64,000 nucleotides of DNA from Ignatzschineria sp. RMDPL8A (GTDB lineage Bacteria > Pseudomonadota > Gammaproteobacteria > Cardiobacteriales > Wohlfahrtiimonadaceae): the NCBI RefSeq assembly GCF_029815055.1, contig NZ_JAPPWA010000002.1, positions 1,116,001 to 1,180,000 on the forward strand. The letters run 5' to 3'. The notes beneath the pieces were generated by a model. It searched no databases, was not told where the DNA came from, and worked only from the letters and a program-made list of their open reading frames with translations. The translations under genes were made by a program, and so were the position numbers. Of the stretch, positions 44,165 to 54,500 are shown piece after piece (the first letter of the stretch is position 1; each line of letters begins with the position of its first letter).

Positions 44165-45514
44165 ATGAAAACTCGGAATGTGTTAGTTGGAATTGGTCTG
44201 CTCTCTGTGGGAGTGTGGCTAATTAATTTATGGCTTTACCCCTATGGGCAGATGAATGTATGGAATATGCGCAATGAGCTCGTTTTTTTAACGGGGATTT
44301 TGGCCTATTCGATGATGGGGCTCATTATGGTGTTGGCGCTTCGCCCCAAACTACTCGAGCCGATGTTTGATGGACTCGATAAGATGTATCACCTCCATAA
44401 ATGGGCGGGAATCTGGGCGATTATTTTTGCGATCGCGCACTATTTAATTCGTGAAAGTAAAGGCATTTTGCTCCTCTTTTTTGAGAAAGGCGGTAAAAAA
44501 GGTGCCGGCGGTAATATCGATCTTCCTTGGTTTTTTGAGTGGTTACGCTCGTTTAAAGGTGACGCAAAAGATATCGGGGAGATTATGGTTTGGGTGCTTG
44601 CAGCGGTTCTTGTGATCACGCTCTGCCGTAAAATTCCCTATCATATCTGGCGCTATACTCATAAATTGATGGGCGTTATTTTCATCGCCATCGCGTTTCA
44701 TACCATTGTGCTCTCACCGCCAACCTTTTGGACACAACCGGTGGGCTGGCTCTTTGCGGTGATTACTGTTGTGGGTGTAGTGGCTTCAGTGATTTCACTC
44801 TTTGGCTGGATCGGTAAAAAACATCAACATGCAGGAAAAATCTTAAATATTACCCGTCATGAAAATGATCTGATTGAGATCGATTGTGAACTTAAAGGCG
44901 AGTGGCATCATAAAGCAGGGCAATACGCATTCTTAAATCACCGTTATTTTAGTGGCGCGCACCCCTTTACCATCTCATCGGCGGATTGTGGCAACGATTG
45001 CGTACGCTTCTCGATTAAAGATTTAGGCGATGGCACTCATAGACTCTTTACCCATGCGAAAGTGGGCGATCCGATCCGTGTGGAAGGGCCTTATGGGGAA
45101 TTTATTTTAGAAAATGCGTCGAGCCCTCATCAAGTGTGGATCGGCGGCGGAATTGGTTGTACGCCCTTTACCGCATGGCTTGAGCAGTTAAGTCGTGAAG
45201 TGGAAGGAAAAACGGAATATCACGCGCCAAAAGTAGACTTTTACTACTGCATTAAAAATGAATCAGAAGCCCATCTTTTACCCCGATTAGAAGCGCTGTG
45301 TGATTCGCTTCCGAATGTAACGCTTCACCCGCATTTAAGCGATGAAATGGGTTATCTCACCGCAGATAAACTACCGATTAAAACCGGCAAAGAGGATGTT
45401 GAAGTGTGGTTTTGTGGCCCGGTTGGGTTTGCTAATGCCCTTAAACAAGGTTTGAAAGGTAAAGGCTTTAATACGGAAAAACGCTTCCATCAAGAAAACT
45501 TCGCGATGCGATAA
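44165..45514 (+). CDS. Ferric-reductase-like transmembrane flavocytochrome
   Basis: A 449-aa protein joining an N-terminal ferric-reductase transmembrane domain (about 1-215, six helices, heme-binding His in YHLHKWAGIWAIIFAIAHYL and WRYTHKLMGVIFIAIAFH) to a C-terminal FAD/NAD(P)H module (about 220-449: HPFTISSADC for FAD, GGGIGCTPFTAW for NAD, FCGPVGFANALK near the end). It should move electrons from NAD(P)H across the inner membrane to ferric iron or another acceptor. Start taken at the ATG 44165, with AAGGA 7 nt upstream; the ATG 13 codons earlier has no ribosome site. hemB follows after a terminator. Confidence 0.88.
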   Translation: MKTRNVLVGIGLLSVGVWLINLWLYPYGQMNVWNMRNELVFLTGILAYSMMGLIMVLALRPKLLEPMFDGLDKMYHLHKWAGIWAIIFAIAHYLIRESKGILLLFFEKGGKKGAGGNIDLPWFFEWLRSFKGDAKDIGEIMVWVLAAVLVITLCRKIPYHIWRYTHKLMGVIFIAIAFHTIVLSPPTFWTQPVGWLFAVITVVGVVASVISLFGWIGKKHQHAGKILNITRHENDLIEIDCELKGEWHHKAGQYAFLNHRYFSGAHPFTISSADCGNDCVRFSIKDLGDGTHRLFTHAKVGDPIRVEGPYGEFILENASSPHQVWIGGGIGCTPFTAWLEQLSREVEGKTEYHAPKVDFYYCIKNESEAHLLPRLEALCDSLPNVTLHPHLSDEMGYLTADKLPIKTGKEDVEVWFCGPVGFANALKQGLKGKGFNTEKRFHQENFAMR

Positions 45515-45561
45515 GATCAATAGAGATGAGTCTTTAAATGTGAAGAATTAAAAACGAAGAT

Positions 45562-45598
45562 AAGGGACGGTAAGTGCGAAGAGCGTTACCGTCCCTTT
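45562..45598 (+). terminator. Terminator between the flavocytochrome gene and hemB
   Basis: AAGGGACGGTAA (45562-45573) pairs perfectly with TTACCGTCCCTT (45586-45597). The T-run is short (TTT), but the 12-bp stem is strong. Confidence 0.72.
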
Positions 45599-45609
45599 GC
45601 GTTATCGGG

Positions 45610-45615
45610 TATAAT
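45610..45615 (+). promoter_or_regulatory. -10 box for hemB
   Basis: A consensus TATAAT sits 42 bp before the hemB ATG, just after the terminator. The -35 is poor (TTACCG at 18 bp, overlapping the hairpin). Confidence 0.5.
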
Positions 45616-45656
45616 AGAGGGGTTATTTTTTATCGCGAACTTTATGGGAGAATACT

Positions 45657-46661
45657 ATGAGTGAAACCATCACCCCGTTACATCGTCCTCGTCGCATGCG
45701 TCGTAATACGGCGATTCGTCAATTGGTGCAAGAAAACTTTTTTGATCTCAACGACCTCATCGCTCCGATCTTTATCGAAGAGAATTTAGAGGAAAAGGTC
45801 GCGATTCAAACGCTTCCGGGCATCTATCGTTATCCTGAAACCGATCTTGCCAAAGAGATTTTAGAGCTGAAAGCGCTCGGCATTCGTTACGTTATGCCTT
45901 TTGGAATTTCGCATCATAAAGATGATGAGGGCAGTGATACGTGGAATGATGATGGCCTACTTGCGCGCATGATCCGTACTATCCGTGAAACGGCGCCTGA
46001 AATGGTGATTATCCCTGATATCTGTTTCTGTGAATATACCTCGCATGGCCATTGCGGTATCGTGCATGAGGGTTGCGTGGATAATGATAAAACCATCGCC
46101 AATTTAGCCAAACAAGCGGTCACAGCAGCGAAAGCGGGCGCGGATATTTTAGCTCCTTCAGCGATGATGGATGGGCAGGTTGCCGCCATTCGTGAAGCAC
46201 TTGATGAAGCGGGTTACGAGCACGTGGGCATTTTAGCGCACGCCATTAAATTCTCATCGGCATTTTACGGGCCTTTCCGTGAAGCGGTCAACTCAGAGCT
46301 TAGCGGCAATCGTAACGGCTACCAAGCGGATTATGCAAACGGTCGTCAAGCGATGATTGAAGCGGAACTTGATGAAGCGGAAGGCGCGGATATCTTAATG
46401 GTTAAACCGGGCACGCCGTACCTTGATCTCTTAGCACGTCTTCGTGAGCGTACCGATCTTCCCCTTGCCTCTTACCAAGTCGGCGGTGAGTATGCTGCGA
46501 TTAAATTTGCCGCACAAGCCGGTGCTCTCAATGAGAAACAGATTGTGGTGGAGACCTTAATTGGGTTTAAACGTGCGGGCGCGGATATGATTGTGAGCTA
46601 CTACACCAAAGAAGTGGCAGAATGGCTTAAAAATGGCGAGATCGATAGCTTGAGTCACTAA
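45657..46661 (+). CDS. hemB: Delta-aminolevulinic acid dehydratase (porphobilinogen synthase)
   Basis: Condenses two 5-aminolevulinate molecules to porphobilinogen in heme synthesis. The 334-aa protein has both Schiff-base lysines, K198 (AHAIKFSS) and K250 (LMVKPG), and a zinc-type active site with three cysteines C123, C125 and C133 in DICFCEYTSHGHCG. It is therefore the Zn-dependent form rather than the Mg-only form that has Asp/Ala there. It is monocistronic with its own -10 box. Confidence 0.97.
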   Translation: MSETITPLHRPRRMRRNTAIRQLVQENFFDLNDLIAPIFIEENLEEKVAIQTLPGIYRYPETDLAKEILELKALGIRYVMPFGISHHKDDEGSDTWNDDGLLARMIRTIRETAPEMVIIPDICFCEYTSHGHCGIVHEGCVDNDKTIANLAKQAVTAAKAGADILAPSAMMDGQVAAIREALDEAGYEHVGILAHAIKFSSAFYGPFREAVNSELSGNRNGYQADYANGRQAMIEAELDEAEGADILMVKPGTPYLDLLARLRERTDLPLASYQVGGEYAAIKFAAQAGALNEKQIVVETLIGFKRAGADMIVSYYTKEVAEWLKNGEIDSLSH

Positions 46662-46697
46662 GCTGAATCATAATCAGATATTCGATTGTATGAATCA

Positions 46698-46735
46698 TAA
46701 AAAAGCTAAGTCTTTCAAAGAGGCTTAGCTTTTTC
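46698..46735. terminator. Bidirectional terminator between hemB and the DAO-family gene
   Basis: AAAAGCTAAG (46701-46710) and CTTAGCTTTT (46724-46733) form a 10-bp stem with A- and T-runs on both sides. Confidence 0.88.
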
Positions 46736-46759
46736 TTTTGTCCGTTTAAATGGAAATCG

Positions 46760-48097
46760 TTAAATGTCCCCTTGAGCGCTGTATTCTTCATAAAAAAAGC
46801 GAAGATTGGCACCAATGGAGGTAAGCGGTTTAATGGGGATCGGTTTTCGTTTCCCTTCATTCATTAAAAAGCGCAGTTCGGGGCTCTCAATATTGTGTAA
46901 AAGATCGGCCATATAGTAGCCAAGATAGGTCCCCCGTGCGACGCCGACGCCATTACAGCTCATAATGGCATACACGTTGTCATCGAGCTTGGTAAAGAGC
47001 GGGGTAAGGTCGCGAGTCAGCGTTACCTGTCCGCCCCAAGTGTAATCAAAATCAGGGTTACCTAAAAAAGGAAAGCGGGCTTTAAAACTTTTTATGTGCA
47101 TGTGGCGTGCATATTTTAAAAACTCTCGGCTGCTGCGCATTTTTGGCTCATAATCAAATTTATTGCGGATAAAAATCCGATCATCGTGGGTAAACCGAAC
47201 GGTAGTACCCGCAGGATGCGCGGAGGTAATTCCCCAAGGTTTGATCGCGTTAAAATAGTGCTCTTTGACGCTTTTAGGCAGCGGTTTTGTCAGGCTCGCA
47301 TAGGTAAAGCAGGGGACGAGCGTATTTTTGAGTTTGCCGAGCTCCTCAATATAGCCGCTATTGGTTTGGATCATCACATGGGCGCAAAAGCGTCCCGCGC
47401 GAGTATAGAGCGTATGGGGTGAATTATATTCGATCTCCGTTACCGGCGTCTCTTCAAACAGATGCACATTCTCCGGTAAGAGCGTTGCAATGCCACGAAT
47501 GAGCGCCGCAGGGTTAACTAAAATATTATCCGGCGTATAGACGGCGGAGCGATAATAGCTCGTGCCGAGCCGCTGATTGAGTCTGTTGCCCTCAATATAT
47601 TCAAATGGAAGATTGAGCTTTTCGAGCATTGTCATAAAGGGGCGAAGACGAGGTTCATTTTTTTCTTCATGGGCCGCGAGATATTTCCCGGCTTGTTGCC
47701 AGCCACATTCGATCTTGCCAAGATTTTTATAATATTCGAGCCGTTTAATCGCAAAGAGATTTAAGCGGTGAATCATCGAGCTCTTTTCAAGCGCTTTTTG
47801 ATCGAGCTTTAAGGTATGCGGTACATCGATGATAAACCCTGCATTTCGCCCAGAACTCCCCTCACCAACGCGAAGCGCATCCAGCAGTAAAATCGACGCT
47901 TCCGGCTCACGTTTCGCAAGCTCAATGGCGAGCGATATCCCGGTAAATCCCGCGCCAATAATCGCATAATCGTACGGCGATTTAAGGCCTTTGGGCTTCT
48001 CAAATCGAGCGGTTTGACTGTTGCGATTGTGATAGGGCGAGGTGCGAACCCAGCCAATTTTTCCATCGAGGCGAGGCAAGCGCTTAATGGTCTTCAT
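46760..48097 (-). CDS. DAO-family FAD-dependent oxidoreductase
   Basis: A 445-aa flavoprotein of the D-amino-acid-oxidase (DadA/PuuB/glycine oxidase) type. The FAD-binding motif YAIIGAGFTGISLAIELAKR begins near residue 44 and is followed by the GEGSSGRNAGFI stretch seen in PuuB-like amine oxidases; a C-terminal YAIMSCNGVGVARGTYLG binds the flavin. The N-terminal 40 residues (YHNRNSQTARF) are an extension often seen in this group. The substrate is probably an amine or amino acid. A LeuE-like exporter lies 146 bp upstream on the same strand. Confidence 0.85.
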   Translation of the reverse strand: MKTIKRLPRLDGKIGWVRTSPYHNRNSQTARFEKPKGLKSPYDYAIIGAGFTGISLAIELAKREPEASILLLDALRVGEGSSGRNAGFIIDVPHTLKLDQKALEKSSMIHRLNLFAIKRLEYYKNLGKIECGWQQAGKYLAAHEEKNEPRLRPFMTMLEKLNLPFEYIEGNRLNQRLGTSYYRSAVYTPDNILVNPAALIRGIATLLPENVHLFEETPVTEIEYNSPHTLYTRAGRFCAHVMIQTNSGYIEELGKLKNTLVPCFTYASLTKPLPKSVKEHYFNAIKPWGITSAHPAGTTVRFTHDDRIFIRNKFDYEPKMRSSREFLKYARHMHIKSFKARFPFLGNPDFDYTWGGQVTLTRDLTPLFTKLDDNVYAIMSCNGVGVARGTYLGYYMADLLHNIESPELRFLMNEGKRKPIPIKPLTSIGANLRFFYEEYSAQGDI

Positions 48098-48243
48098 GAA
48101 TCATTCCTTTTACGCGGGTGAATGGGAGCGGTAAGGATTCATTATATTCACGTTTAGGAAGGTTTGTCATTAAAGAGTGCGAGATGCGTCAAGTTTTGCG
48201 CAAATAGACTATCTTGATGATTTTTAATAAAATTTAATCCCGT

Positions 48244-48969
48244 TTACACAACTAGATGAGTCGTTAAAATTTGATACGAAAAGAGCAAGAAAATGAGCGC
48301 TACTAGCGTATTGCCAACAGTTCCAAGCCACGCGTGTCCCTTAACAAATTGCATTAATGCCGAGCCACCAAAAATAAGTGCTGAGAGATAGCTTACGCTA
48401 ATGAGCATCAAGATCGACGCTAAAATAAGAAAGGGCAGATAGGTTGGGGTGAAACTGGGGTCGATAAATTTATGGAAAAAGACAAAGAAAAAGAGCAGTG
48501 CTTTGGGATTAGTCAGGCTCAGTAATACCGCTTTTAGAAAGGGGTTGCGTTCTTTGTTAAGGGTTTTAAATTGCAGTTCTGAGCGATTATCAGGATTACT
48601 AGGATTGTCAGCGGGAATCTCAGTTGACGGGATTTTTGCGCTGTTACGGCGCTCTAAGAAAGATTTTCCATAGGTGCCATAGAGAATTTGCGCGGCTAAA
48701 AAGAAGAGAAAGCCGGCACTAAAGTAGCGCATCGGCGTTAGCATGAGCTCAGGGTGTTCATTGATAAAGGCAGCAATGCCGATATAGACCGCAAGCATAA
48801 TGAGCGAATCCCCAAAAAAGACGCCCAGAGCGGCTTGATAGCCCTTTTTAACCCCTTTTTTTATCGCGGTGGTGAGAACGAAAATCGAATTGGGGCCGGG
48901 GACTAAAATAATCGCAAGGGCGGCTAAAACGTAATGCTCAATATCAAAAATGCCTAAATTTTCAAACAT
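48244..48969 (-). CDS. leuE: LysE-family amino acid exporter (LeuE-like)
   Basis: A 241-aa inner-membrane exporter with six hydrophobic segments. It resembles E. coli LeuE (YeaS): LAIILVPGPNSIFVLTTAI, GYQAALGVFFGDSLIMLA, MRYFSAGFLFFLAAQILYGTYG, SLTNPKALLFFFVFFHKFID. The loop between helices 3 and 4 (about residues 102-140) is longer and more polar than in LeuE. The start is uncertain: I took the ATG at 48969; the GTG at 48987 is possible, and neither has a well-spaced Shine-Dalgarno. Leucine as substrate is a family guess. Confidence 0.8.
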   Translation of the reverse strand: MFENLGIFDIEHYVLAALAIILVPGPNSIFVLTTAIKKGVKKGYQAALGVFFGDSLIMLAVYIGIAAFINEHPELMLTPMRYFSAGFLFFLAAQILYGTYGKSFLERRNSAKIPSTEIPADNPSNPDNRSELQFKTLNKERNPFLKAVLLSLTNPKALLFFFVFFHKFIDPSFTPTYLPFLILASILMLISVSYLSALIFGGSALMQFVKGHAWLGTVGNTLVALIFLLFSYQILTTHLVV

Positions 48970-49021
48970 AATTTGCGGAATGCTCACCTAATGACAAGAT
49001 TTAATAGAATAAATCGAAGAT

Positions 49022-49053
49022 AAAAAAGAGGAGAGCGGATTAGGGCTCTCCTC
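49022..49053 (-). terminator. Terminator after folD
   Basis: On the minus strand GAGGAGAGC-CCTAATCC-GCTCTCCTC, a perfect 9-bp GC-rich stem, followed by TTTTTT. It ends the rapZ-folD unit. Confidence 0.92.
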
Positions 49054-49108
49054 GGTATTTTGTAATCGTTATAACGGCTATTTTAGCAAACTTTTTTGAA
49101 AATAAGGG

Positions 49109-49996
49109 TTAAAGTTTGTTAGGATCGTCGATCTTATTTTGCATGCACATCGCGGTGACGGTATTGCGAAGGAGACACGCGATTGTCATCGGGCCAACGC
49201 CGCCGGGAACAGGAGTGATAAATTCTGCATTTTCACTTGCGCCTGCAAATTCAACGTCACCCACTAAACGAGTTTTTCCTTCAGCGGTTTCAATGCGGTT
49301 AATGCCCACATCAATGACGGTTGCGCCTTTTTTGATCCAGTCGCCTTTAATGAGTTCCGGCACGCCGACAGCCGCCACGACGATATCCGCCGCTTGGCAG
49401 AGCTCTTTGGTATTTTTGGTGCGTGAGTGCGCTACGGTTACCGTACAGTTTTGCGACAGTAATAGCTGCATCATTGGTTTGCCGACGATGTTTGAACGCC
49501 CAACGATCACCGCATGTTTGCCAGAAAGATCTTTACCTAATTTATCTTGCAGTAACAGAAGTGAGCCAAGTGGGGTGCAGGGAATTAAATTGGGTTTACC
49601 GATGGAGAGCTGGCCGATATTGATCGGGTGGAAGCCATCGACATCTTTAAGTGGATCGATACTGTTTAACACGCGCTCTTCATTGAGGTGTTTTGAGATC
49701 GGAAGCTGCACTAAAATCCCGTGAACGCTCGGATCATTATTGAGATCATCGATCAAGCTTAAGAGCTCTTCTTCGGTGATATCCGCTGGTTTACGATAGG
49801 TGACTGAATTGAAGCCACACTCTTTGGCAAATTTCTCTTTATTGCGTACATAGACCTGGCTCGCAGGGTCTTCGCCCACTAAAATCACCGATAGACCGGG
49901 CGTGATCGAGTGCTTTGCTTCAAGCTCGGCCACTTGGGTTTTAAGGGTTTCACGAAGATCAGCTGCAAAGGCTTTTCCATCAATAATTGTCGCCAT
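49109..49996 (-). CDS. folD: Methylenetetrahydrofolate dehydrogenase / cyclohydrolase
   Basis: Bifunctional cytoplasmic enzyme interconverting 5,10-methylene- and 10-formyl-tetrahydrofolate with NADP. The 295-aa protein carries the FolD signatures [22 protein letters not shown] (with the catalytic Lys), [38 protein letters not shown] and [18 protein letters not shown]. It begins 21 bp after the rapZ stop on the same strand and is followed by a strong terminator. Confidence 0.97.
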   Translation of the reverse strand: MATIIDGKAFAADLRETLKTQVAELEAKHSITPGLSVILVGEDPASQVYVRNKEKFAKECGFNSVTYRKPADITEEELLSLIDDLNNDPSVHGILVQLPISKHLNEERVLNSIDPLKDVDGFHPINIGQLSIGKPNLIPCTPLGSLLLLQDKLGKDLSGKHAVIVGRSNIVGKPMMQLLLSQNCTVTVAHSRTKNTKELCQAADIVVAAVGVPELIKGDWIKKGATVIDVGINRIETAEGKTRLVGDVEFAGASENAEFITPVPGGVGPMTIACLLRNTVTAMCMQNKIDDPNKL

Positions 49997-50017
49997 GGGG
50001 GTTCCTTCCTATATAGT

Positions 50018-50875
50018 TTAACGGGAGAGCTCTCGGTGTTTGAGAGTGACTAAATAATCGTGTTCGCTTAGCTCATCATGCAGGCGTTTTGCGAGATAGA
50101 CGGAGCGATGTTGCCCGCCGGTACAGCCGATGGCAATGGAGAGATAAGCGCGCGTGCCTTTCTCAATGGTGGGAATCCATTTGAAAAAGAACTGGCGAAT
50201 GTCTTGGTAATAATCGAGGATATCCGCTTTGGTGTTAAAAAATTCGATGACCGGCTCATCAAGCCCAGTAAAATCCCGAAGTTCACGATTCCAATGGGGA
50301 TTGGTGAGGCATCGCGCATCAAACATAAAATCCGCATCTAAAGGCGGACCATTTTTAAACCCAAAGGATTGAATCTGAATAATGAGGCGATTGCGCTGAT
50401 TTAATAGCTGAGAAATCAGGGTGCTGCGAAGCTCGTGAACATTTAAAAACGAGGTGTCGAGAATGACATCGGCGCGTTTTAAAATCGGTTCTAAAAAGGT
50501 GCGTTCATAGAGAATTGCATCGAGGAGCGCTTGGCGTTTATTGGCAAGCGGATGTTTTCGCCGGGTTGCACCATATCGTTTTAATAAAACCTCATTGGAG
50601 GCTTGCAAAAAGAGCAGTTTGACGGCGAAATTGGGATTATCGCGAATGCGATTGAGAATATCATCCGAGCCCTCGAGATCTTCCGGAAAACCGCGAGCAT
50701 CAAGCCCAATTGCGAGTTTACGCATATTGTGATTTTCGGTGATCTTATCTAAAAAAAGCTCCAAAAAACTTAAGGGCAGGTTATCGACACAGTAAAACCC
50801 TTCGTCTTCGAGCGTTTGCAGAGCGATCGATTTTCCTGAACCTGAAAGACCGCTGACAATCAACAATTGAATCAT
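50018..50875 (-). CDS. rapZ: RNase adapter / nucleotide-binding protein RapZ
   Basis: In enterobacteria RapZ binds small RNA GlmZ and presents it to RNase E, adjusting GlmS production; it also binds nucleotides. The 285-aa protein has Walker A GLSGSGKS (9-16), the VDNLP block (32-36), and the C-terminal RNA-binding domain (FKNGPPLDADFMFDARCLTNPHW, IAIGCTGGQHRSVYLA). The usual neighbours (rpoN, hpf, ptsN, npr) are absent; here it is joined to folD. Whether the GlmZ circuit exists in this organism cannot be seen. Confidence 0.94.
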   Translation of the reverse strand: MIQLLIVSGLSGSGKSIALQTLEDEGFYCVDNLPLSFLELFLDKITENHNMRKLAIGLDARGFPEDLEGSDDILNRIRDNPNFAVKLLFLQASNEVLLKRYGATRRKHPLANKRQALLDAILYERTFLEPILKRADVILDTSFLNVHELRSTLISQLLNQRNRLIIQIQSFGFKNGPPLDADFMFDARCLTNPHWNRELRDFTGLDEPVIEFFNTKADILDYYQDIRQFFFKWIPTIEKGTRAYLSIAIGCTGGQHRSVYLAKRLHDELSEHDYLVTLKHRELSR

Positions 50876-51005
50876 GGTATTGGGATATCAGTTAGAGATG
50901 CGTTGATTATTAAAGCGTTCATCATACCAACTTTCGCCTTAAAGGGTAAGTCGCCGAAGATTTATTTTATCTTAAGATTAAGAGAGTTAAATGATGGAAA
51001 TTTGA

Positions 51006-51386
51006 CTATTTTTTAGCGCGCGACGAGCGTTTTTTCGGGGATGCCTTTTTTAAGATCTCTTTTGCTGAAACCCGCTTTTTCCCGCGCTTTCCGCGAGAAC
51101 GTAACCCTTCTTTTTCCATCGTGTAGCTCAATAACGCCGTGAGCGCACACATGAGCGATAAGGTGAGCGCAATCCAAACGGCATACTCTTTATAAAAGGC
51201 ATTTAGATGGGCTTTGCCAAAGGGGAAGGTGGGAAACAGCCAGAGAAAAAATGGCCACGCAAGGACCGCAAGGCCGAGATGAAATTGCCACGGAAACCAG
51301 ACCCATTGCCCAAAAATCCCGTCATAATCATAATGATTTTTCGGTTGTGCCAAGAGCTGTTTATTTGGATTCGGTTCGGTGGCCAT
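51006..51386 (-). CDS. Small membrane protein of unknown function with basic tail
   Basis: I do not recognise this 126-aa protein. It has an acidic/aromatic N-terminal region (HYDYDGIFGQWVWFPWQ), two hydrophobic helices (about residues 37-56 and 70-92), and a strongly basic C-terminal tail (KRGKKRVSAKEILKKASPKK...RAKK) that would face the cytoplasm and could touch nucleic acid or phospholipid headgroups. Start taken at the ATG 51386, about 12 nt after AAGGAG; the ATG four codons earlier directly abuts that site. It lies downstream of recC and upstream of rapZ on the same strand. Confidence 0.7.
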   Translation of the reverse strand: MATEPNPNKQLLAQPKNHYDYDGIFGQWVWFPWQFHLGLAVLAWPFFLWLFPTFPFGKAHLNAFYKEYAVWIALTLSLMCALTALLSYTMEKEGLRSRGKRGKKRVSAKEILKKASPKKRSSRAKK

Positions 51387-51520
51387 GCCCTGTTTCATCT
51401 CCTTGAGGTTATCTTATAAATAGTATTGCAGATCGTGTTACGGATCGAAAATCCTCTCGATCATATCGGGTTTTAAAAATCTCTGCGAATCATTGATGGA
51501 TTTATTGACAGTCAGTGTCT

Positions 51521-54500
51521 TTATTTATCTTCGTTAATCGCCTCTTCAATTGGAATCATGTAGTGCTGATAGAAGAGAATGTAGCGCAGTAGCGCCCGTG
51601 GATCATCATCGGAATAGAGTCTGCGCTCAAGTCCTTCGTAGCTAAAAAGATTTTTCAGCAGGCGAAACGCTTCAAAGAGCGTCGGATGTTGACTGAATAG
51701 GTCTGTTATATCATCTTTTGTGAGAGGATTAATCGCTTTAAAATCAGTGAGCTGATTCTCATCAAGTAGGAGATAAATATTTTTGATACGCTCAAGGTCC
51801 TTTGCGGTGGGCGAAAGGCTTGGAATTGGCGAGCTCATGCCAAGATAATAGCCCTCAATAAAATGCTCAAGCGTCTCATGGGGAAGCTCTAGGGGCATTA
51901 GCGAATGGGATTTCACCTGATTGCGGCTTAAAGTGTAGATCGTTGTCATGCAATCGGGCTCAAAAAGCGATTGAGCAAGGTGATAAAAGTAGGCGCGGAT
52001 TGAACGCTTTAGACTCATTTCACCGACGTCCCATAAAATCTCCCGCTTTTGATTAAGTTCTGGAAGCGGCAGTAAAAGCGTAATCTCAGAGGGTTTCGGG
52101 AGAGTATCGGGATGGAGTTTTTCGCGCGCTTCCCGCATTGAGATCATCGGTGAGGGCGGCGTTAATTGATAGCGCATCTCTTTTTCGGTGATGATGGGAT
52201 TGGTGCTCTTTTTGATGGTGAGCGCAAGCTCTAAAAGGGGCGCAATCAGCTCGTTCCACGCAAAATCTTCAAAGGCATATTTTGGCAGATAGCCCTTATG
52301 ATGATAATAGTGTTTCAGCTCGCCGTAGGCATATTCCTTTAGCTCAATATCGTCAAAAGGCGCAGCAAGAAGGCGGTCGAGCACTTCTCGGCGATAGAGA
52401 TAGCGGGTTAATCCCGTTGGCGCGGTGAAGTTTTCATCATCGCTTGGCAAAATAGAACGTTCACGCAATGAGCGAAGTTCTAGGCGTTTTTGCGCAAAAT
52501 GCGCGGTGGGATCTTGGTAAAAGTGAATAAGTTCCCCAAGCGTTAAATGTTCAAAATCATAGGGCGGAAATTCCGTCGGCGTTAAAAATGAGCGCTCCGC
52601 ATGCTGGATCCAACGATCTTGGAAACTTTGATTGCGCGCGCCTTCTTGGTAGAGCTCGGGATTATAAGGTGCCATCGGGTGATGGGTAATGAGCAGTTCA
52701 TCGAGGGTTTTTCCTTCCGGCAAAATGGTCACCGCTTTGAGATAATTAAAAAGATCATCAATTAAAAGCGAGGGCAGACGCTCGCTATTGTCTTGGATGG
52801 AGTGGCCGATGTAGCTTAAATAGAGCTTTTCCGAGGCCGACATCATCGCTTCCAAAAAGAGATAGCGGTCATCGCTGTGGCGCGTCCGGTCGCCGGGATA
52901 GGGCTTAAATTGAATAAGATCAAAATCGTGATAGAGCGTCGATTTCGGGAAATCTTCCTGGTTGAGCCCAATCATCGCCACCACTTTAAAGGGGATCGCG
53001 CGCATCGGCACAAAGGAGCAGAAGGTCACCTTCCCTTGGATAAAGTTTTGAATCGGTTTTTCATCAATTAATCGCTCTTCGAGAAGCCTGCGGAGGGTCT
53101 CAATCTCAAAGGTTTCCTCAATACCACTTTTAATGCCGGCCTCAATAATGTCATTCCACGCATTTAAGATAAAGGTGAGTTTTTGGTCGCTACTGCCACT
53201 TTGTTGCGGATCAGGATCGGCGAAAAAATCATTCCAGAGCGGGGCAATAATCGTCTGCCACTCAATGAGCGGACGGGGCGCTTCCAGCGCTTCACGCCAT
53301 TTAATGAGGTGATCAATAAAGGCGGTGAGCTTCCCAAGGAGCAGCGCGTCCATTCCCTTAATATCGAGATAGGGAAGATGCCCGTGAATGAGCGTCTCAT
53401 CGTGGGTTGCGTAGCCAAGGAGCATCCGTTTTAAGCCCCAGAGCCAAGTGTGGCGTGGATCATCGCCAAATCCGAGGGTTTCAAGGTGGTGATGATCAAT
53501 GCCAAAGCGAATAAACGCCTCTTCAATCCAATAACTAATAAGATCAAAATCCCGTTCGGTAAAGCCATATTTTTCCATCACCTCGGGCAGTTTAAGCAGC
53601 GGTAAAATTTCGCTAGTTTTAAAGGTGAGCGTCGGTAGGGTGAGCAGCGTTAAAAATCCATCGAGTAGCGGTTCACTATGGCGAAGGCTAATGTCGGAGA
53701 TGGAGTAGGGAATTGCGTTATGGCGATTGGCCATCCCTTCACCAAATACGGCCTCAATGAGTGGCGCGTATTTTTCGATATCTGGCGTCATTACCACAAT
53801 TTCACTCGGTTTAAGTGTCGGGTCTTGATTAAATAGATGAAGGAGTTGATCGTAGAGCGCCTCAATTTCACGGAGCGGACTATAGGCGGTGTGAATTTCA
53901 AGGGAGCGATCGCTCAGATCAAAGGTCCATTTATCGGTTTCGTGAGGCGGCAGTAGATTGAAAATCGTATATTGCAGATGATGCAGGAGCGATGAGGGCT
54001 CGGGCTCACTAAAGGCTTCAATCTCACGCTGTTCAGGATATTGTTGCAAGATTTTAAGATGATCGCGCCCGACTTTCCCAAGGGAGGCAAGGAGCGGATG
54101 GCCGGCAAACTCTTGCCAATGTTCATCGGGCTCTTCTGGGGTAAACGGGGAGAGAATATCGTCGTTGACGCTCTCATCGAAGAAATTTTCACGCCCAAGC
54201 GACAGCTCGGTGTAATACTTCGTTACATCGCCCCAATAAAATTGCGACGGATTATTAAAAAAGAGATGGATATCGATATACTCTTTAAAGCACATTAAAA
54301 GGTCTAAAAAGAGCGGCGGTAGCGAGGTAAGTCCAATAATAAAGAGGCGTTTAGGGAGCTTTGTTTTAAGCGGCTCCATATAGATAGGATCATCAAGGCG
54401 CGCTTCAAGGAGCGGTTTAATGTTTCCAAAGTGGGTCGGATAATTGAGAAAACGCATCACCTCACGCCAGAGCTTTTGTTGCCAAATGGCATGGAGAGGG

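Noticed and set aside
49116-49724. A 202-codon open frame on the plus strand opposite folD
   Set aside because: It lies wholly inside folD, which has every catalytic motif; the antisense product has no recognisable domain.
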